Part shown: piece after piece, positions 36,614 to 45,600 of the stretch
How the letters are laid out: each line of letters begins with the position of its first letter
Numbering within the stretch: position 1 is the first letter of the stretch
Assembly (NCBI RefSeq): GCF_039521325.1
Contig: NZ_BAAACD010000019.1
DNA from: Clostridium_X cadaveris
GTDB taxonomy: Bacteria; Bacillota; Clostridia; Clostridiales; Clostridiaceae
DNA length: 64,000 nt
Direction: 5' to 3' (one strand)
Translations under genes and position numbers: made by a program
The notes under the pieces: generated by a model
Databases searched by the model: none
Seen by the model: the letters and a program-made list of their open reading frames with translations, nothing else
Told to the model about the DNA's origin: nothing

Positions 36614-37459
36614 TTATGGTCTTTCTAAGGAAATGCAGCCCAGCTTTCCTCCTCTAAATTCATCTAATAACAGAACTGAAAGCCTATTGTAATCAACAAC
36701 ACCTCCTGATGCTATTGTTCCTCTTTTCTTAGCTATATCATTTAGTATATCTAAGGTATCTTCTTTAATCTCAGTAAGTTTATAACGCTCCATAAGTCTT
36801 TCAGGATAATTTACCTTAAGTCTAGATACTAAATTATATGCAAGTTCTTCTATATCCATAATTTCATCTTTTATTGCCCCAGTGAAAGCTAGGTTTAATG
36901 CAACCTCTTCATCTTCAAATTTAGGCCATAGTATTCCTGGTGTGTCCATCAGCTCTATACCTATTTTAGTCTTTATCCATTGTTTACTCTTAGTTACTCC
37001 AGGTCTATCCCCTGTCTTAGCTATATTGTTCTTTGCCATCTTATTTATAAATGAAGATTTCCCTACATTAGGTATACCTACTACCATAGCTCTCATAACT
37101 ATATTTTTTAAACCCTTAGCTCTAAGCCTGTCATGCTTTTCTTTCAGTAATTCCTCCATAAGAGGTTTTATTTCTTTGAGTCCTGCTCCTGTTAAGCAAT
37201 TTACTTCTAAAACCCTTACGCTGTCATTAGTTAATTTGTTAATCCATGCTTTAGTTATTGATTTTTCTGACAAGTCACTTTTATTTAATAGGATTATTCT
37301 AGGCTTTCCTTTACATAATTCTTCTATTTCAGGATTAGCACTAGTACTAACTATTCTAGCATCTCTTATCTCTATAACAGCATCAACCAGCTTTAAATTT
37401 TCCTTTATCTCTCTTCTGGTTTTAACCATATGTCCTGGGAACCAATTTATATTTGCCAT
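36614..37459 (-). CDS. rbgA: Ribosome biogenesis GTPase YlqF/RbgA
   Basis: A circularly permuted GTPase needed for late 50S maturation. The motifs come in the order G4 (NKSDL), G1 (GIPNVGKSSFIN), G3 (DTPGI), as expected for permutation. INWFPGHMVKTRREI at the N terminus is a family signature. 281 residues. It follows rplS after a terminator. Confidence 0.95.
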   Translation of the reverse strand: MANINWFPGHMVKTRREIKENLKLVDAVIEIRDARIVSTSANPEIEELCKGKPRIILLNKSDLSEKSITKAWINKLTNDSVRVLEVNCLTGAGLKEIKPLMEELLKEKHDRLRAKGLKNIVMRAMVVGIPNVGKSSFINKMAKNNIAKTGDRPGVTKSKQWIKTKIGIELMDTPGILWPKFEDEEVALNLAFTGAIKDEIMDIEELAYNLVSRLKVNYPERLMERYKLTEIKEDTLDILNDIAKKRGTIASGGVVDYNRLSVLLLDEFRGGKLGCISLERP

Positions 37460-37509
37460 ATTTTCGCCATCCTTTCTATTATGTGTATTTTAAAGTTATT
37501 TATATAGAA

Positions 37510-37533
37510 AAAAGGGGTAACAACACCCCTTTT
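37510..37533 (-). terminator. Intrinsic terminator after rplS
   Basis: AAAAGGGGT and ACCCCTTTT arms with a short loop, followed by TTCTATAT on the minus strand. Confidence 0.82.
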
Positions 37534-37548
37534 AAACTTGCAAATATG

Positions 37549-37896
37549 TTATATTCTTTCTTTAACCTTTGCAGCCTTACCAACTCTGCCTCTTAGGTAG
37601 AATAGCTTAGCTCTTCTTACTTTACCTCTTCTAGTAACTTCAACTTTTTCAACTATTGGAGAGTTAACTGGGAATGTTCTTTCAACACCAACACCGTAAG
37701 CAAGTCTTCTTACTGTGAAGTTTTCTCTAGCTCCTCCATTTTGTATCTTTATAACAGTTCCTTCAAACATCTGAATTCTTTCTCTGTTACCTTCTTTGAT
37801 TCTTACGTGAACTTTAACATTGTCTCCTACGTTAAATTCAGGTAATTTTTCACTTCTTAATTGTTCTGCTTCTATAGCTCTTATTAATTCGTTCAT
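37549..37896 (-). CDS. rplS: 50S ribosomal protein L19
   Basis: Sits at the 30S-50S interface. The 115 residues start MNELIRAIEAEQLR and contain the FNVGDNVKVHVRIKEG and RGGARENFTVRR-type blocks (here QNGGARENFTVRRLAYGVGVERTFP is the equivalent region). The ATG at 37896 has AAGGAGGG upstream; the frame is open to 37932 but without support. A dedicated promoter and leader lie upstream, inside and after the trmD 3' end. Confidence 0.96.
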   Translation of the reverse strand: MNELIRAIEAEQLRSEKLPEFNVGDNVKVHVRIKEGNRERIQMFEGTVIKIQNGGARENFTVRRLAYGVGVERTFPVNSPIVEKVEVTRRGKVRRAKLFYLRGRVGKAAKVKERI

Positions 37897-37973
37897 TGTG
37901 CATTCCCTCCTTATAATATAATTGACGTTCATACCAAATAAAATCTTGATAGAGGACCGCCCGTACTAGCACA
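37897..37973 (-). promoter_or_regulatory. rplS leader RNA (candidate L19 leader)
   Basis: A roughly 77-nt untranslated leader precedes rplS and carries a GC-rich element (ACGGGCGGTCC) unusual for this AT-rich genome. Low-GC Gram-positives have a known L19 leader family; assignment here is by position and composition, not by a covariance match. Confidence 0.45.
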
Positions 37974-37979
37974 AACTTA

Positions 37980-38008
37980 ATTTTATCACAAATTTTTTTA
38001 CACATCAA
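37980..38008 (-). promoter_or_regulatory. Sigma-A promoter of rplS inside the trmD 3' end
   Basis: TTGATG (38008-38003), 17-nt spacer, TAAAAT (37985-37980), with TG one base before the -10. The -35 lies within the last trmD codons. Confidence 0.6.
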
Positions 38009-38726
38009 TGTTTTTTTGTGTGTTTTTAAGTGTTTTTTTATCTTCTTCTGAAAGTTTTACACTTTTAAGAAGATCTGGCCTCTTCTTATATGTGAGGATG
38101 ATAGACTGCTGTCTTCTCCATTTTTTTATATTTTCATGATGCCCTGAAAGCAACACCTCAGGAACTCTCTTACCTTCATATACTTCAGGCCTTGTATATT
38201 GAGGATATTCCAAAAGTCCATTATAAAATGACTCTTCTTGAAAACTCTCTTCTTTACCTAAAACTCCAGGGATAAGTCTACATATGCTATCTACTATTGG
38301 TATGCACGCCATTTCTCCACCAGTTAAAATAAAATCACCTATGGATATTTCCTCATCTATATAGTCATATATTCTTTCATCTATACCTTCATAATGGCCA
38401 CATAAAAAAATAAGTTCTTTTTCATTACTTAACTCCTTAGAAATCGAATGATTAAATTTTTTCCCTCTTGGTCCTAAAAAAATCACTTTTCCTGAATTTT
38501 TAGTTTTCATAAATTTTATAGAATCAATTATAGGTTGTGGTGCCATAACCATGCCTGCACCGCCCCCATAAGGGTAATCATCAACCTTTTTATGTTTGTT
38601 ATTAGAAAAATCTCTTATATTTATAGCTTCTATCTCTATTATTCCATTTTCCCTGGCTCTCTTAATTATGCTGTGATTAAATATATCAAACATTTCAGGA
38701 AACAATGTTAATATGCTAATCTTCAT
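37998..38726 (-). CDS. trmD: tRNA (guanine(37)-N1)-methyltransferase
   Basis: A SPOUT-class enzyme that methylates G37 next to the anticodon to prevent frameshifting. The trefoil-knot AdoMet site is GHYEGIDERI and GDFILTGGE. The N-terminal ISILTLFPEMF and the YPQYTRPEVYEG block are typical. 242 residues. It overlaps rimM by 11 nt, so the two are translationally coupled. Confidence 0.96.
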   Translation of the reverse strand: MKISILTLFPEMFDIFNHSIIKRARENGIIEIEAINIRDFSNNKHKKVDDYPYGGGAGMVMAPQPIIDSIKFMKTKNSGKVIFLGPRGKKFNHSISKELSNEKELIFLCGHYEGIDERIYDYIDEEISIGDFILTGGEMACIPIVDSICRLIPGVLGKEESFQEESFYNGLLEYPQYTRPEVYEGKRVPEVLLSGHHENIKKWRRQQSIILTYKKRPDLLKSVKLSEEDKKTLKNTQKNIDV

Positions 38727-39213
38727 CTTGCCATTCTCCTACAGGCTTTATAATTATCTTTTTTTCTTCTACATCTACTGAGTATACTATTTCTTTTAAA
38801 GCTGGTATAAGAATTTCTTTTTCACCTTTTACTTCATATACATCATTACTTCCAGTCTTTATAACATCTATAAGTTCTCCTATGTATCTTTCTTCTGAAT
38901 CATATACTTTGCATCCTATAAGATCAATTATAAAATAAGAGTTTCTTGGAAGCTTTACAGCATCCTTTCTTTCTACTTTAATATATTTATTTCTCATTCG
39001 TTCCGCATCTTCTACTGTGTCTACACCTTGAAGTTTAAGAATAACTCTATCTGCTTGAAGCTTGCACCATGTTATTTCAACTACTTTATCATCTATTATA
39101 CAAGACTTAAGCTTTCTAAATCTTCTAACGTCATCAGTCAGTGGATAAACCTTTACCTCTCCGCGTACACCGTGAGGCTTAGTAATTTGCCCAACAGTCA
39201 TATATTCTTTCAT
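38716..39213 (-). CDS. rimM: 16S rRNA processing protein RimM
   Basis: Assists 30S head maturation through S19. The 165 residues contain the N-terminal VGQITKPHGVRGEVKVYPLTD block and a C-terminal PRC-barrel with YEVKGEKEILIPAL. It stands between khpA and trmD in the conserved rpsP-khpA-rimM-trmD-rplS order. Confidence 0.95.
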   Translation of the reverse strand: MKEYMTVGQITKPHGVRGEVKVYPLTDDVRRFRKLKSCIIDDKVVEITWCKLQADRVILKLQGVDTVEDAERMRNKYIKVERKDAVKLPRNSYFIIDLIGCKVYDSEERYIGELIDVIKTGSNDVYEVKGEKEILIPALKEIVYSVDVEEKKIIIKPVGEWQDED

Positions 39214-39250
39214 ATTTTCACCACCGAAAATTATTTATTTTAATTTAAGT

Positions 39251-39279
39251 AAAAAGAGCTAGGAAAAAAACCTAACTCT
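39251..39279 (-). terminator. Terminator-like hairpin after khpA
   Basis: AGAGTTAGG and CCTAGCTCT arms (39279-39271 and 39263-39255) flank a T7 loop and are followed by TTTTT. The khpA stop codon lies in the first arm. rimM-trmD follow without another clear promoter, so it is probably partial. Confidence 0.65.
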
Positions 39280-39508
39280 AATTAATAATTTCAACGACTA
39301 CTCGTTTATCTTCTTTTATTGCTGCAGCCTTGACAACAGTTCTAATAGCTTTTGCTATTCTTCCCTGCTTTCCTATGACTTTTCCCATGTCTTCTGGAGC
39401 AACTTTCAATTCAAGAATTATAGATTGTTCACCTATAACTTCATTGACTTGAACTTCTTCTGGGTTATCTACAAGTGATTTAGCTAAAATTTCAACTAAT
39501 TCTTTCAT
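39278..39508 (-). CDS. khpA: KH-domain RNA-binding protein KhpA
   Basis: A 76-residue single KH domain with the GKVIGKQGRIAKAIRTVVKAA segment (GxxG loop KQGR). In Gram-positives KhpA pairs with KhpB (Jag/EloR) to bind many RNAs and influence cell elongation. It follows rpsP by about 52 nt, as in most Firmicutes. Its ribosome binding site (AGAAGG) lies in the 3' arm of a stable hairpin. Confidence 0.9.
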   Translation of the reverse strand: MKELVEILAKSLVDNPEEVQVNEVIGEQSIILELKVAPEDMGKVIGKQGRIAKAIRTVVKAAAIKEDKRVVVEIIN

Positions 39509-39513
39509 TTACC

Positions 39514-39544
39514 TTCTGATAGCTAGACAATACAACTATCAGAA
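39514..39544 (-). promoter_or_regulatory. Hairpin covering the khpA ribosome binding site
   Basis: TTCTGATAG (39544-39536) pairs perfectly with CTATCAGAA (39522-39514) across a 13-nt loop. The last bases AGAA of the 3' arm begin the khpA Shine-Dalgarno AGAAGG. No U-run follows, so this is not a terminator. Confidence 0.65.
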
Positions 39545-39560
39545 TTCACCTCCCCAAAAA

Positions 39561-39806
39561 TTACTCGTTCATACCAGCTTTTTCTAAAAGCTTCTTAACG
39601 ACGTCAGTTGGTTGAGCTCCATTCTTTATCCAAGTGTTAGCTTTTTCAGCATCTATTTTAATTATTGCTGGTTCTGCAACTGGATTGTAATATCCGATTT
39701 CTTCGATAAATCTACCATCTCTTGGGCTTCTTGAATCTGCTACAACTACTCTGTAAAAAGGAGCTTTCTTAGCACCCATTCTTCTTAGTCTAATCTTTAC
39801 TGCCAT
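39561..39806 (-). CDS. rpsP: 30S ribosomal protein S16
   Basis: A small 30S body protein. It starts MAVKIRLRRMGAKKAPFYRVV and contains ADSRSPRDGRFIEEIGYYNP, 81 residues. The ATG at 39806 has GGAGG 8 nt upstream; the GTG three codons earlier lies in that site. It heads the khpA-rimM-trmD group. The gap to ffh holds no convincing promoter, although a 12-bp palindrome (aagtttaaactt) occurs there. Confidence 0.95.
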   Translation of the reverse strand: MAVKIRLRRMGAKKAPFYRVVVADSRSPRDGRFIEEIGYYNPVAEPAIIKIDAEKANTWIKNGAQPTDVVKKLLEKAGMNE

Positions 39807-39902
39807 TATTTTCACCTCCTTTAAAGGATAAATCTCTATAATAATAAGTTTAAACTTCTCAAAGTTAAAACTATTTATATGACTTTATTTTTCAAAGTTT
39901 TT

Positions 39903-41255
39903 TTACATGAAAGGAAGTTTTCCCATAAAGCCTTTTTTAGCTTTTTTCTGCATTCCATTCATCTGCTTCATCATCTTTTTCATTTGTTCAAAGCTCTTGA
40001 TAAGTTTATTTACATCTTGTATTGATGTTCCTGAACCTTGTGCAACTCTTTTTCTTCTTGAAGCTGATGAAGAAATAATATTTGGGTTTTTTCTTTCTTT
40101 TATAGTCATAGAATTAATTATGGCTTCTGTTTTTTTCATTTCTTTTTCGCTTTGGCTTAAATCCAATCCCTTAAGCTCTTTGGAATTTACACCAGGCATC
40201 ATCTCTAATACCTTTCCAAGAGGTCCTAGCTTTTTCATTTGAGCCATTGCATCTTTAAAGTCCTCATAATTGAATTCTTGATTCATCATTCTATTTCCAA
40301 GCTCTAAAGCCTCTTTTTCATCAATAGCAGCTTGAGCTTTTTCTATAAGAGACATTACGTCTCCCATACCTAAAATTCTAGAAGCCATTCTATCTGGGTG
40401 AAAGACTTCTAAATCATTCATCTTCTCTCCCATACCTGCAAATTTTATTGGTTTGCCGGTAACTTCTCTTATAGATAATGCGGCTCCACCTCTAGTATCA
40501 CCATCTAATTTTGTTAAAATTACTCCTGATATATCTAGTAAACTATTAAAACTGTCAGCCACATTTACAGCATCCTGACCTGCCATAGCATCAACTACTA
40601 GTAATATTTCATTTGGATCTACAGAAGCTTTTATATCTTTTAATTCCTGCATAAGATCTTCATCAATGTGAAGTCTTCCTGCGGTATCTAATATCACTAC
40701 ATTTAAACCATCATTTTTTGCATGTTCAATAGCTGCTTTAGCTATATCTACAGGGCTCACTTTATCACCCATGGCAAATACTGGAACATCTATTTGGCGG
40801 CCAACTGTTTGAAGCTGTTTTATAGCTGCTGGCCTATATATATCCCCTGCTACAAGCAAAGGTTTTTTATTCTTTTTTCTTAAGTGCAATGCTAGCTTAC
40901 CAGCCATAGTAGTTTTACCAGCACCTTGAAGACCAACTAACATTATTACGGTTAGTCCTTTATCATCATAATTTATTTTGCTTTCGCTATTCCCCATGAG
41001 CATTGTTAATTCATCATTAACAATCTTTATGACCTGCTGTCCCGGAGTTAAACTCTCCAATACTTCTTTTCCAACGCACTTTTCACTCACAGCTGAAACA
41101 AATTTCTTTACTACTTTGTAGTTAACGTCAGCTTCTAAAAGTGCCAGCTTAACTTCTCTCATGGCTTCTTTTATATCTTTTTCGTTTAACTTTCCTTTGC
41201 CCTTAAGCTTTTTTAATGCATCTTGCAATTTTGAACCTAATCCTTCGAAAGCCAT
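39903..41255 (-). CDS. ffh: Signal recognition particle protein Ffh
   Basis: A GTPase that, with SRP RNA, delivers ribosomes making membrane or secreted proteins to FtsY. N domain (1-95), G domain with GLQGAGKTTMAGKLA (about 105-120) and DTAGRLH, and a methionine-rich M domain (about 300-450) ending in a basic Met cluster. 450 residues. It lies between ylxM and rpsP. Confidence 0.96.
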   Translation of the reverse strand: MAFEGLGSKLQDALKKLKGKGKLNEKDIKEAMREVKLALLEADVNYKVVKKFVSAVSEKCVGKEVLESLTPGQQVIKIVNDELTMLMGNSESKINYDDKGLTVIMLVGLQGAGKTTMAGKLALHLRKKNKKPLLVAGDIYRPAAIKQLQTVGRQIDVPVFAMGDKVSPVDIAKAAIEHAKNDGLNVVILDTAGRLHIDEDLMQELKDIKASVDPNEILLVVDAMAGQDAVNVADSFNSLLDISGVILTKLDGDTRGGAALSIREVTGKPIKFAGMGEKMNDLEVFHPDRMASRILGMGDVMSLIEKAQAAIDEKEALELGNRMMNQEFNYEDFKDAMAQMKKLGPLGKVLEMMPGVNSKELKGLDLSQSEKEMKKTEAIINSMTIKERKNPNIISSSASRRKRVAQGSGTSIQDVNKLIKSFEQMKKMMKQMNGMQKKAKKGFMGKLPFM

Positions 41256-41270
41256 GTAATCCCTCCTACT

Positions 41271-41612
41271 TTATATTGCCTCATCAATAAGTTTTATTAT
41301 ACTGTCTATACTATCTTTTTCTTCCATGTGTTTATCCATTAACTTATTTAGCTGATAAATTATTTCTTCCTTCTTTTTAGCAGCTTTGAGGCTATTTTTC
41401 AAAAGGTGAATCCTTTCTTCATAGCTCAATAATTGCTTGTGACATCTTTTAATTAAGTCATGTATCGCTTGCCTGCTAGTATGGTTAAGTTCAGCTATTT
41501 CTGACAAAGAAAAATCATCATTATAATACATAAACATGATATTTTTTTGTTTTTCTGTCAGAAGTTCTCCATACAAATCAAGCAGCAGAGATATTTCTAC
41601 TCTCTCTTCCAT
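41271..41612 (-). CDS. ylxM: YlxM family helix-turn-helix protein (UPF0122)
   Basis: A 113-residue sigma-70 region-4-like HTH protein with LLDLYGELLTEKQKNIMFMYYNDDFSLSEIAE. The family is encoded between ftsY and ffh and has been linked to SRP function. The ATG at 41612 (AGGTGA upstream) is preferred over a TTG at 41618. Confidence 0.85.
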   Translation of the reverse strand: MEERVEISLLLDLYGELLTEKQKNIMFMYYNDDFSLSEIAELNHTSRQAIHDLIKRCHKQLLSYEERIHLLKNSLKAAKKKEEIIYQLNKLMDKHMEEKDSIDSIIKLIDEAI

Positions 41613-41686
41613 AATCAATCACCTAACTCACAAAAGAAATAATATCAGATACAGAATATGTTGTCAAGTACTTTTACTTAACACAT

Positions 41687-42598
41687 TTAAAAAAGTGCTT
41701 CCGCAAATGATTTTGCATCAAATTTTTGAAGATCATCAATGCCTTCTCCTACACCTATATACTTAACAGGTATATGAAGCTCCTGCTTAATGGATATAAC
41801 AACTCCACCTTTAGCTGTTCCATCTAACTTTGTAAGAACTATACCGTCAATAGGGCATACTTCCATAAATTGTTTAGCCTGTATAACCGCATTTTGTCCT
41901 GTAGTTCCATCTAGCACTAGAAGAGTCTCCTTTTTAACGCCTTGTAATTCTCTATCTATTATCTTGTTAATTTTTCCAAGCTCATTCATTAAATTCTTTT
42001 TGTTATGAAGTCTTCCTGCAGTATCACATATAAGTACATCACCCTTCTTGGCCTTAAAAGAACTTATTGCATCAAAAACAACTGCTCCTGGATCTGCTCC
42101 CTCATTATGTTTAATTATATCAACTCCAGACCTGTTAGCCCAAACTTCAAGCTGATCTATCGCCCCTGCTCTAAAAGTATCTGCAGCTGCAAGTATTACG
42201 TGTTTTCCATGATTTTTATATTGGGAAGCTATTTTTCCTATAGAAGTTGTTTTTCCAACACCATTTACCCCTATTATAAGCATAGCTTTTGGATAGGTCT
42301 CTTCTCCCTCTTCCTCTACACCTTCGTTAATCATATCAACAATAACTCTCTTTAAGCATGGTTTAACTTCTTTAGGATCATTAACCTTTTCATCTCTTAT
42401 AACTTTTCGTAGTCTCTCTATTATTTCTACAGAAGTGTCTACTCCAATATCTGATGTTATAAGTATTTCCTCTAGTTCTTCATATAAATCCTCGTCAATT
42501 GTAACAGCTAAATTAAACACTTCATTCATTTTATCTGTTAATGTGTCTCTTGTTTTACTTAATCCTGATTTTAATTTATCAAAAAATCCTCCAAACAT
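41687..42598 (-). CDS. ftsY: Signal recognition particle receptor FtsY
   Basis: A membrane-associated GTPase that docks the SRP-ribosome complex at the Sec translocon. The N domain begins MFGGFFDKLKSGLSKTRD, and the G domain has GVNGVGKTTSIGKIA, DTAGRLHNKKNLM and LTKLDGTAKGG. It lacks the long acidic A domain, normal for Gram-positives. 303 residues. The ATG at 42598 has AGGAGG upstream; a longer frame overlaps smc. Confidence 0.96.
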   Translation of the reverse strand: MFGGFFDKLKSGLSKTRDTLTDKMNEVFNLAVTIDEDLYEELEEILITSDIGVDTSVEIIERLRKVIRDEKVNDPKEVKPCLKRVIVDMINEGVEEEGEETYPKAMLIIGVNGVGKTTSIGKIASQYKNHGKHVILAAADTFRAGAIDQLEVWANRSGVDIIKHNEGADPGAVVFDAISSFKAKKGDVLICDTAGRLHNKKNLMNELGKINKIIDRELQGVKKETLLVLDGTTGQNAVIQAKQFMEVCPIDGIVLTKLDGTAKGGVVISIKQELHIPVKYIGVGEGIDDLQKFDAKSFAEALF

Positions 42599-42620
42599 TA
42601 TTCTTCCTCCTGAATTTAAT

Positions 42621-45600
42621 TTATGCACTTAAGTCTACTGAAATAATTTTTGAAACCCCTTTTTCCTCCATAGTCACTCCATACAATACATCACTAGCTT
42701 CCATAGTACCTTTTCTATGAGTTATTACTATGAACTGGATATTGCTTGAAAATTCCTTTAAAAATGAGGCATATCTAAATACATTAGCATCATCTAAAGC
42801 AGCTTCTATTTCATCTAATATACAGAAAGGCGTAGGCTTCATCTTTAAAATAGCAAATAATAGAGCTATAGCTGACAACACCTTTTCTCCTCCAGACATA
42901 AGATTTATATTTTGAAGCTTTTTACCTGGCGGCTCAACATTTATTTCTATATTAGCACTGAGTTCATCGCCTTCACCCAATATAAGGTCAGCTCTTCCTC
43001 CTTTGAAAAGTTCTTTAAATGTTTCACTAAAATATTCTCTAAGCTTTTGAAAATTTTCATTGAACATTTCTTTCATCTTAGATGTCATTTCATCAATAAC
43101 ATTTAATAGTTCTTTCTTAGATTTTTCTAAATCCTCTCTTTGGATGCACATGAACTCATATTTAGCACTCACTTCTTTATACTCTTCAATGGCTCCTAAA
43201 TTTACATTACCTAATGAGGATATTTTACCTTTTAATGTTGATATTCTACTTTTAGTCACTTGAACATCAATATCTTTTTCAGCTAAATCTTCTGCTTCTG
43301 CTAAGGTAAGATTCATATCTTCATTAAGCTTCGTTAAATACCCCTGCATTTCTATTTCATATTTAGCCTTGTTTATCCCAAGTTTATTGATTTCCTCTTC
43401 ATTTTTTCTAATTAAAGAGTTTATATCTTCAAGCTGGGAATTAAACTTAGTTATGTTTTCTTTTAAAACAATTCTTTTCTTTTCATAAGTTTCAAAGTCA
43501 GCCTCTAATTCTTTAATTTTATCCTCATACCCTACTATCTCAGCTTTCTTCTTATCTATCAAACTCAAAGATTCAGATTTTATAGAATTTCCCTCTGACA
43601 TTTCCTTTTGAAGTTCTCTAGATTTGTTTACAGCCTCTTTTAAGTCTCTTGAGTTTCTTTGAGTATTAGCTTCTTTAGACAATATAACTTCATCTAACTG
43701 AGCTTTTTCTATCTTTAATTTTGTAAATGTTTCCTTTTGACTTTCTAAGTTTTTAGTCAGTTCTTCTCGCTTAAGTTCAGAAACTTTTATATTTTCCTTA
43801 TTTTTTTCTTCACTTTCCTCTAAATCTTGAAGTTCTTTATTTTTTTCTTCCAACTTAAACTTTAAGTCTAATATTTTCTTCTCTATAAGACCTGTTTCTC
43901 TTTCTGATGTTATTATGTTATCTTCTAGTTTTTTATTTTCACTATTTAAGGCTAACATTCTCTCTTGAATCTTAGTTACTTCAATATTCTTGTGATGTAT
44001 TTCATCTCTTAAATTTAAAAATTCATCGTCTAATGATTTAAACTGTAACTTTTTATTATTAAGTGATTTTTCTAAGCTATCCTGCTCCTTAAAAAGAGCT
44101 TGTATTTTTTCTTCTAGTTCTTTTATTTCTCGTTTTCTTCCTATAACATTAGTAGCTTTCTTGTATATGCTACCGCCAGTCATAGATCCGCCTGGATTTA
44201 TCACTTCTCCATCTAAAGTTACAATCTTATATGAGTGATTTGTATATTTTGCTATGTTTAAAGCATTAGTCATAGTATCACATATTATAGTTCTTCCCAA
44301 TATGCTAGTTACCGCTTTTTCATATTTTTTATCATACATTATAATATCGCTAGCTATTCCTAGGAACCCTTTTGAAGAAGTTATGTTTGTATTTAAATTT
44401 AATTTTTTACCTTGTATTATTGATAGTGGTAAAAAAGTAGCACGACCAAGATTCTTTTCTTTTAAGTACGTTATAAGATTTTTAGCCATAACTTCATCTG
44501 AAGTTATTATATTGGAGACAGCAGCTCCTAAAGCTATATCTATAGCTACTTCAAATTTTTTTTCTACTTCTATAATTTCTCCTAAAACAAAAACCTTTCC
44601 TTTTGCATAATTTATTTTATTTTCATCTATATGATGCATAAGACTTTTTACTGATTTGTTATATCCCTCATAGTCTTTTTCTAAATTCATGAGCATATTG
44701 TGATTTGCTTCAAATTTATTTATTTGGGCACTTTGAATTTTTAGACTTGCTTCCATTTTATTTATTTCGTTCAACAAAATGTTTTTTGTTTTCTTGTTTT
44801 CCTTTATTTTCTCATTCATAAGGTTTATGTCACAATAAGCTTTATGATTTTCTTCTTCTAATAAAAGTGCGGTGGTTTTATTGATGTTTATATTGTTTTT
44901 GTAATTACTGCTCTGTTCATTTAATGAAAAAACTTTCCCCTCTAGGTTGTCTATATCACTTTTTAAGCTTGTTTTTTCATTATTACACGTAGCGATATTT
45001 CTTAAAATTTCAATGCTTAATGCTCTAAAATTTTTATTATTTTCTTCAATAACTAAATTTTCGCTGTTAAAATCATAGATTTTCTTTTCTAAATCATAGA
45101 TTTGACTTTCATACTCTTTCTTTTCCTTAATGAGAGATTCAAGTTCTAATATTTCGGCATCTTTTATCTCTTTAATATCATTAATTTTTTTATTTATAAT
45201 ACCTATTTCAATTTCATTTTTTGCTAGGGAGTTCTCTGCATTATTTATTCTCTCCTCTAAAACCACTATTTCACCTTGAAGTTTTTGAATAATCTCTTTA
45301 TAATTATAAAATCTATTTTTTTCTTCACTAAAACTATTTTCTTCTTCTTCAAGCTGAGAGTTTATTTCTTGTAGAGATTTTTTTAAATCTTCTCTCTCCC
45401 TTGCGAGGTCATTTTTTATACCATCGCTTTTATGTAATTCATTTTCATACTCTCTTATTTTTTCGTTTAACTTAGCTATAGAGTGTATTATTAAAGAAAT
45501 TTCTAGTCCTTTCTGCTCATTAGACAATTCTAGGAATTCTTTTGCCTTTATGCTATCTATCTCTAAAGGTTCTATTCTTTCTTCCATGCCAACAAGAATA

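Noticed and set aside
36882..37493. A 203-codon plus-strand frame opposite rbgA
   Set aside because: It is antisense to an intact, well-conserved GTPase gene, has no ribosome binding site and reads as the hydrophobic mirror typical of AT-rich antisense frames.
39816..39902. rpsP promoter between ffh and rpsP
   Set aside because: TTGAGA with a 16-nt spacer to TATAGA is possible but weak, and the nearby aagtttaaactt palindrome confuses the match; not reported as a feature.
42005..42355. Plus-strand frame opposite ftsY
   Set aside because: Antisense to an intact GTPase gene, with no initiation signal or family resemblance.
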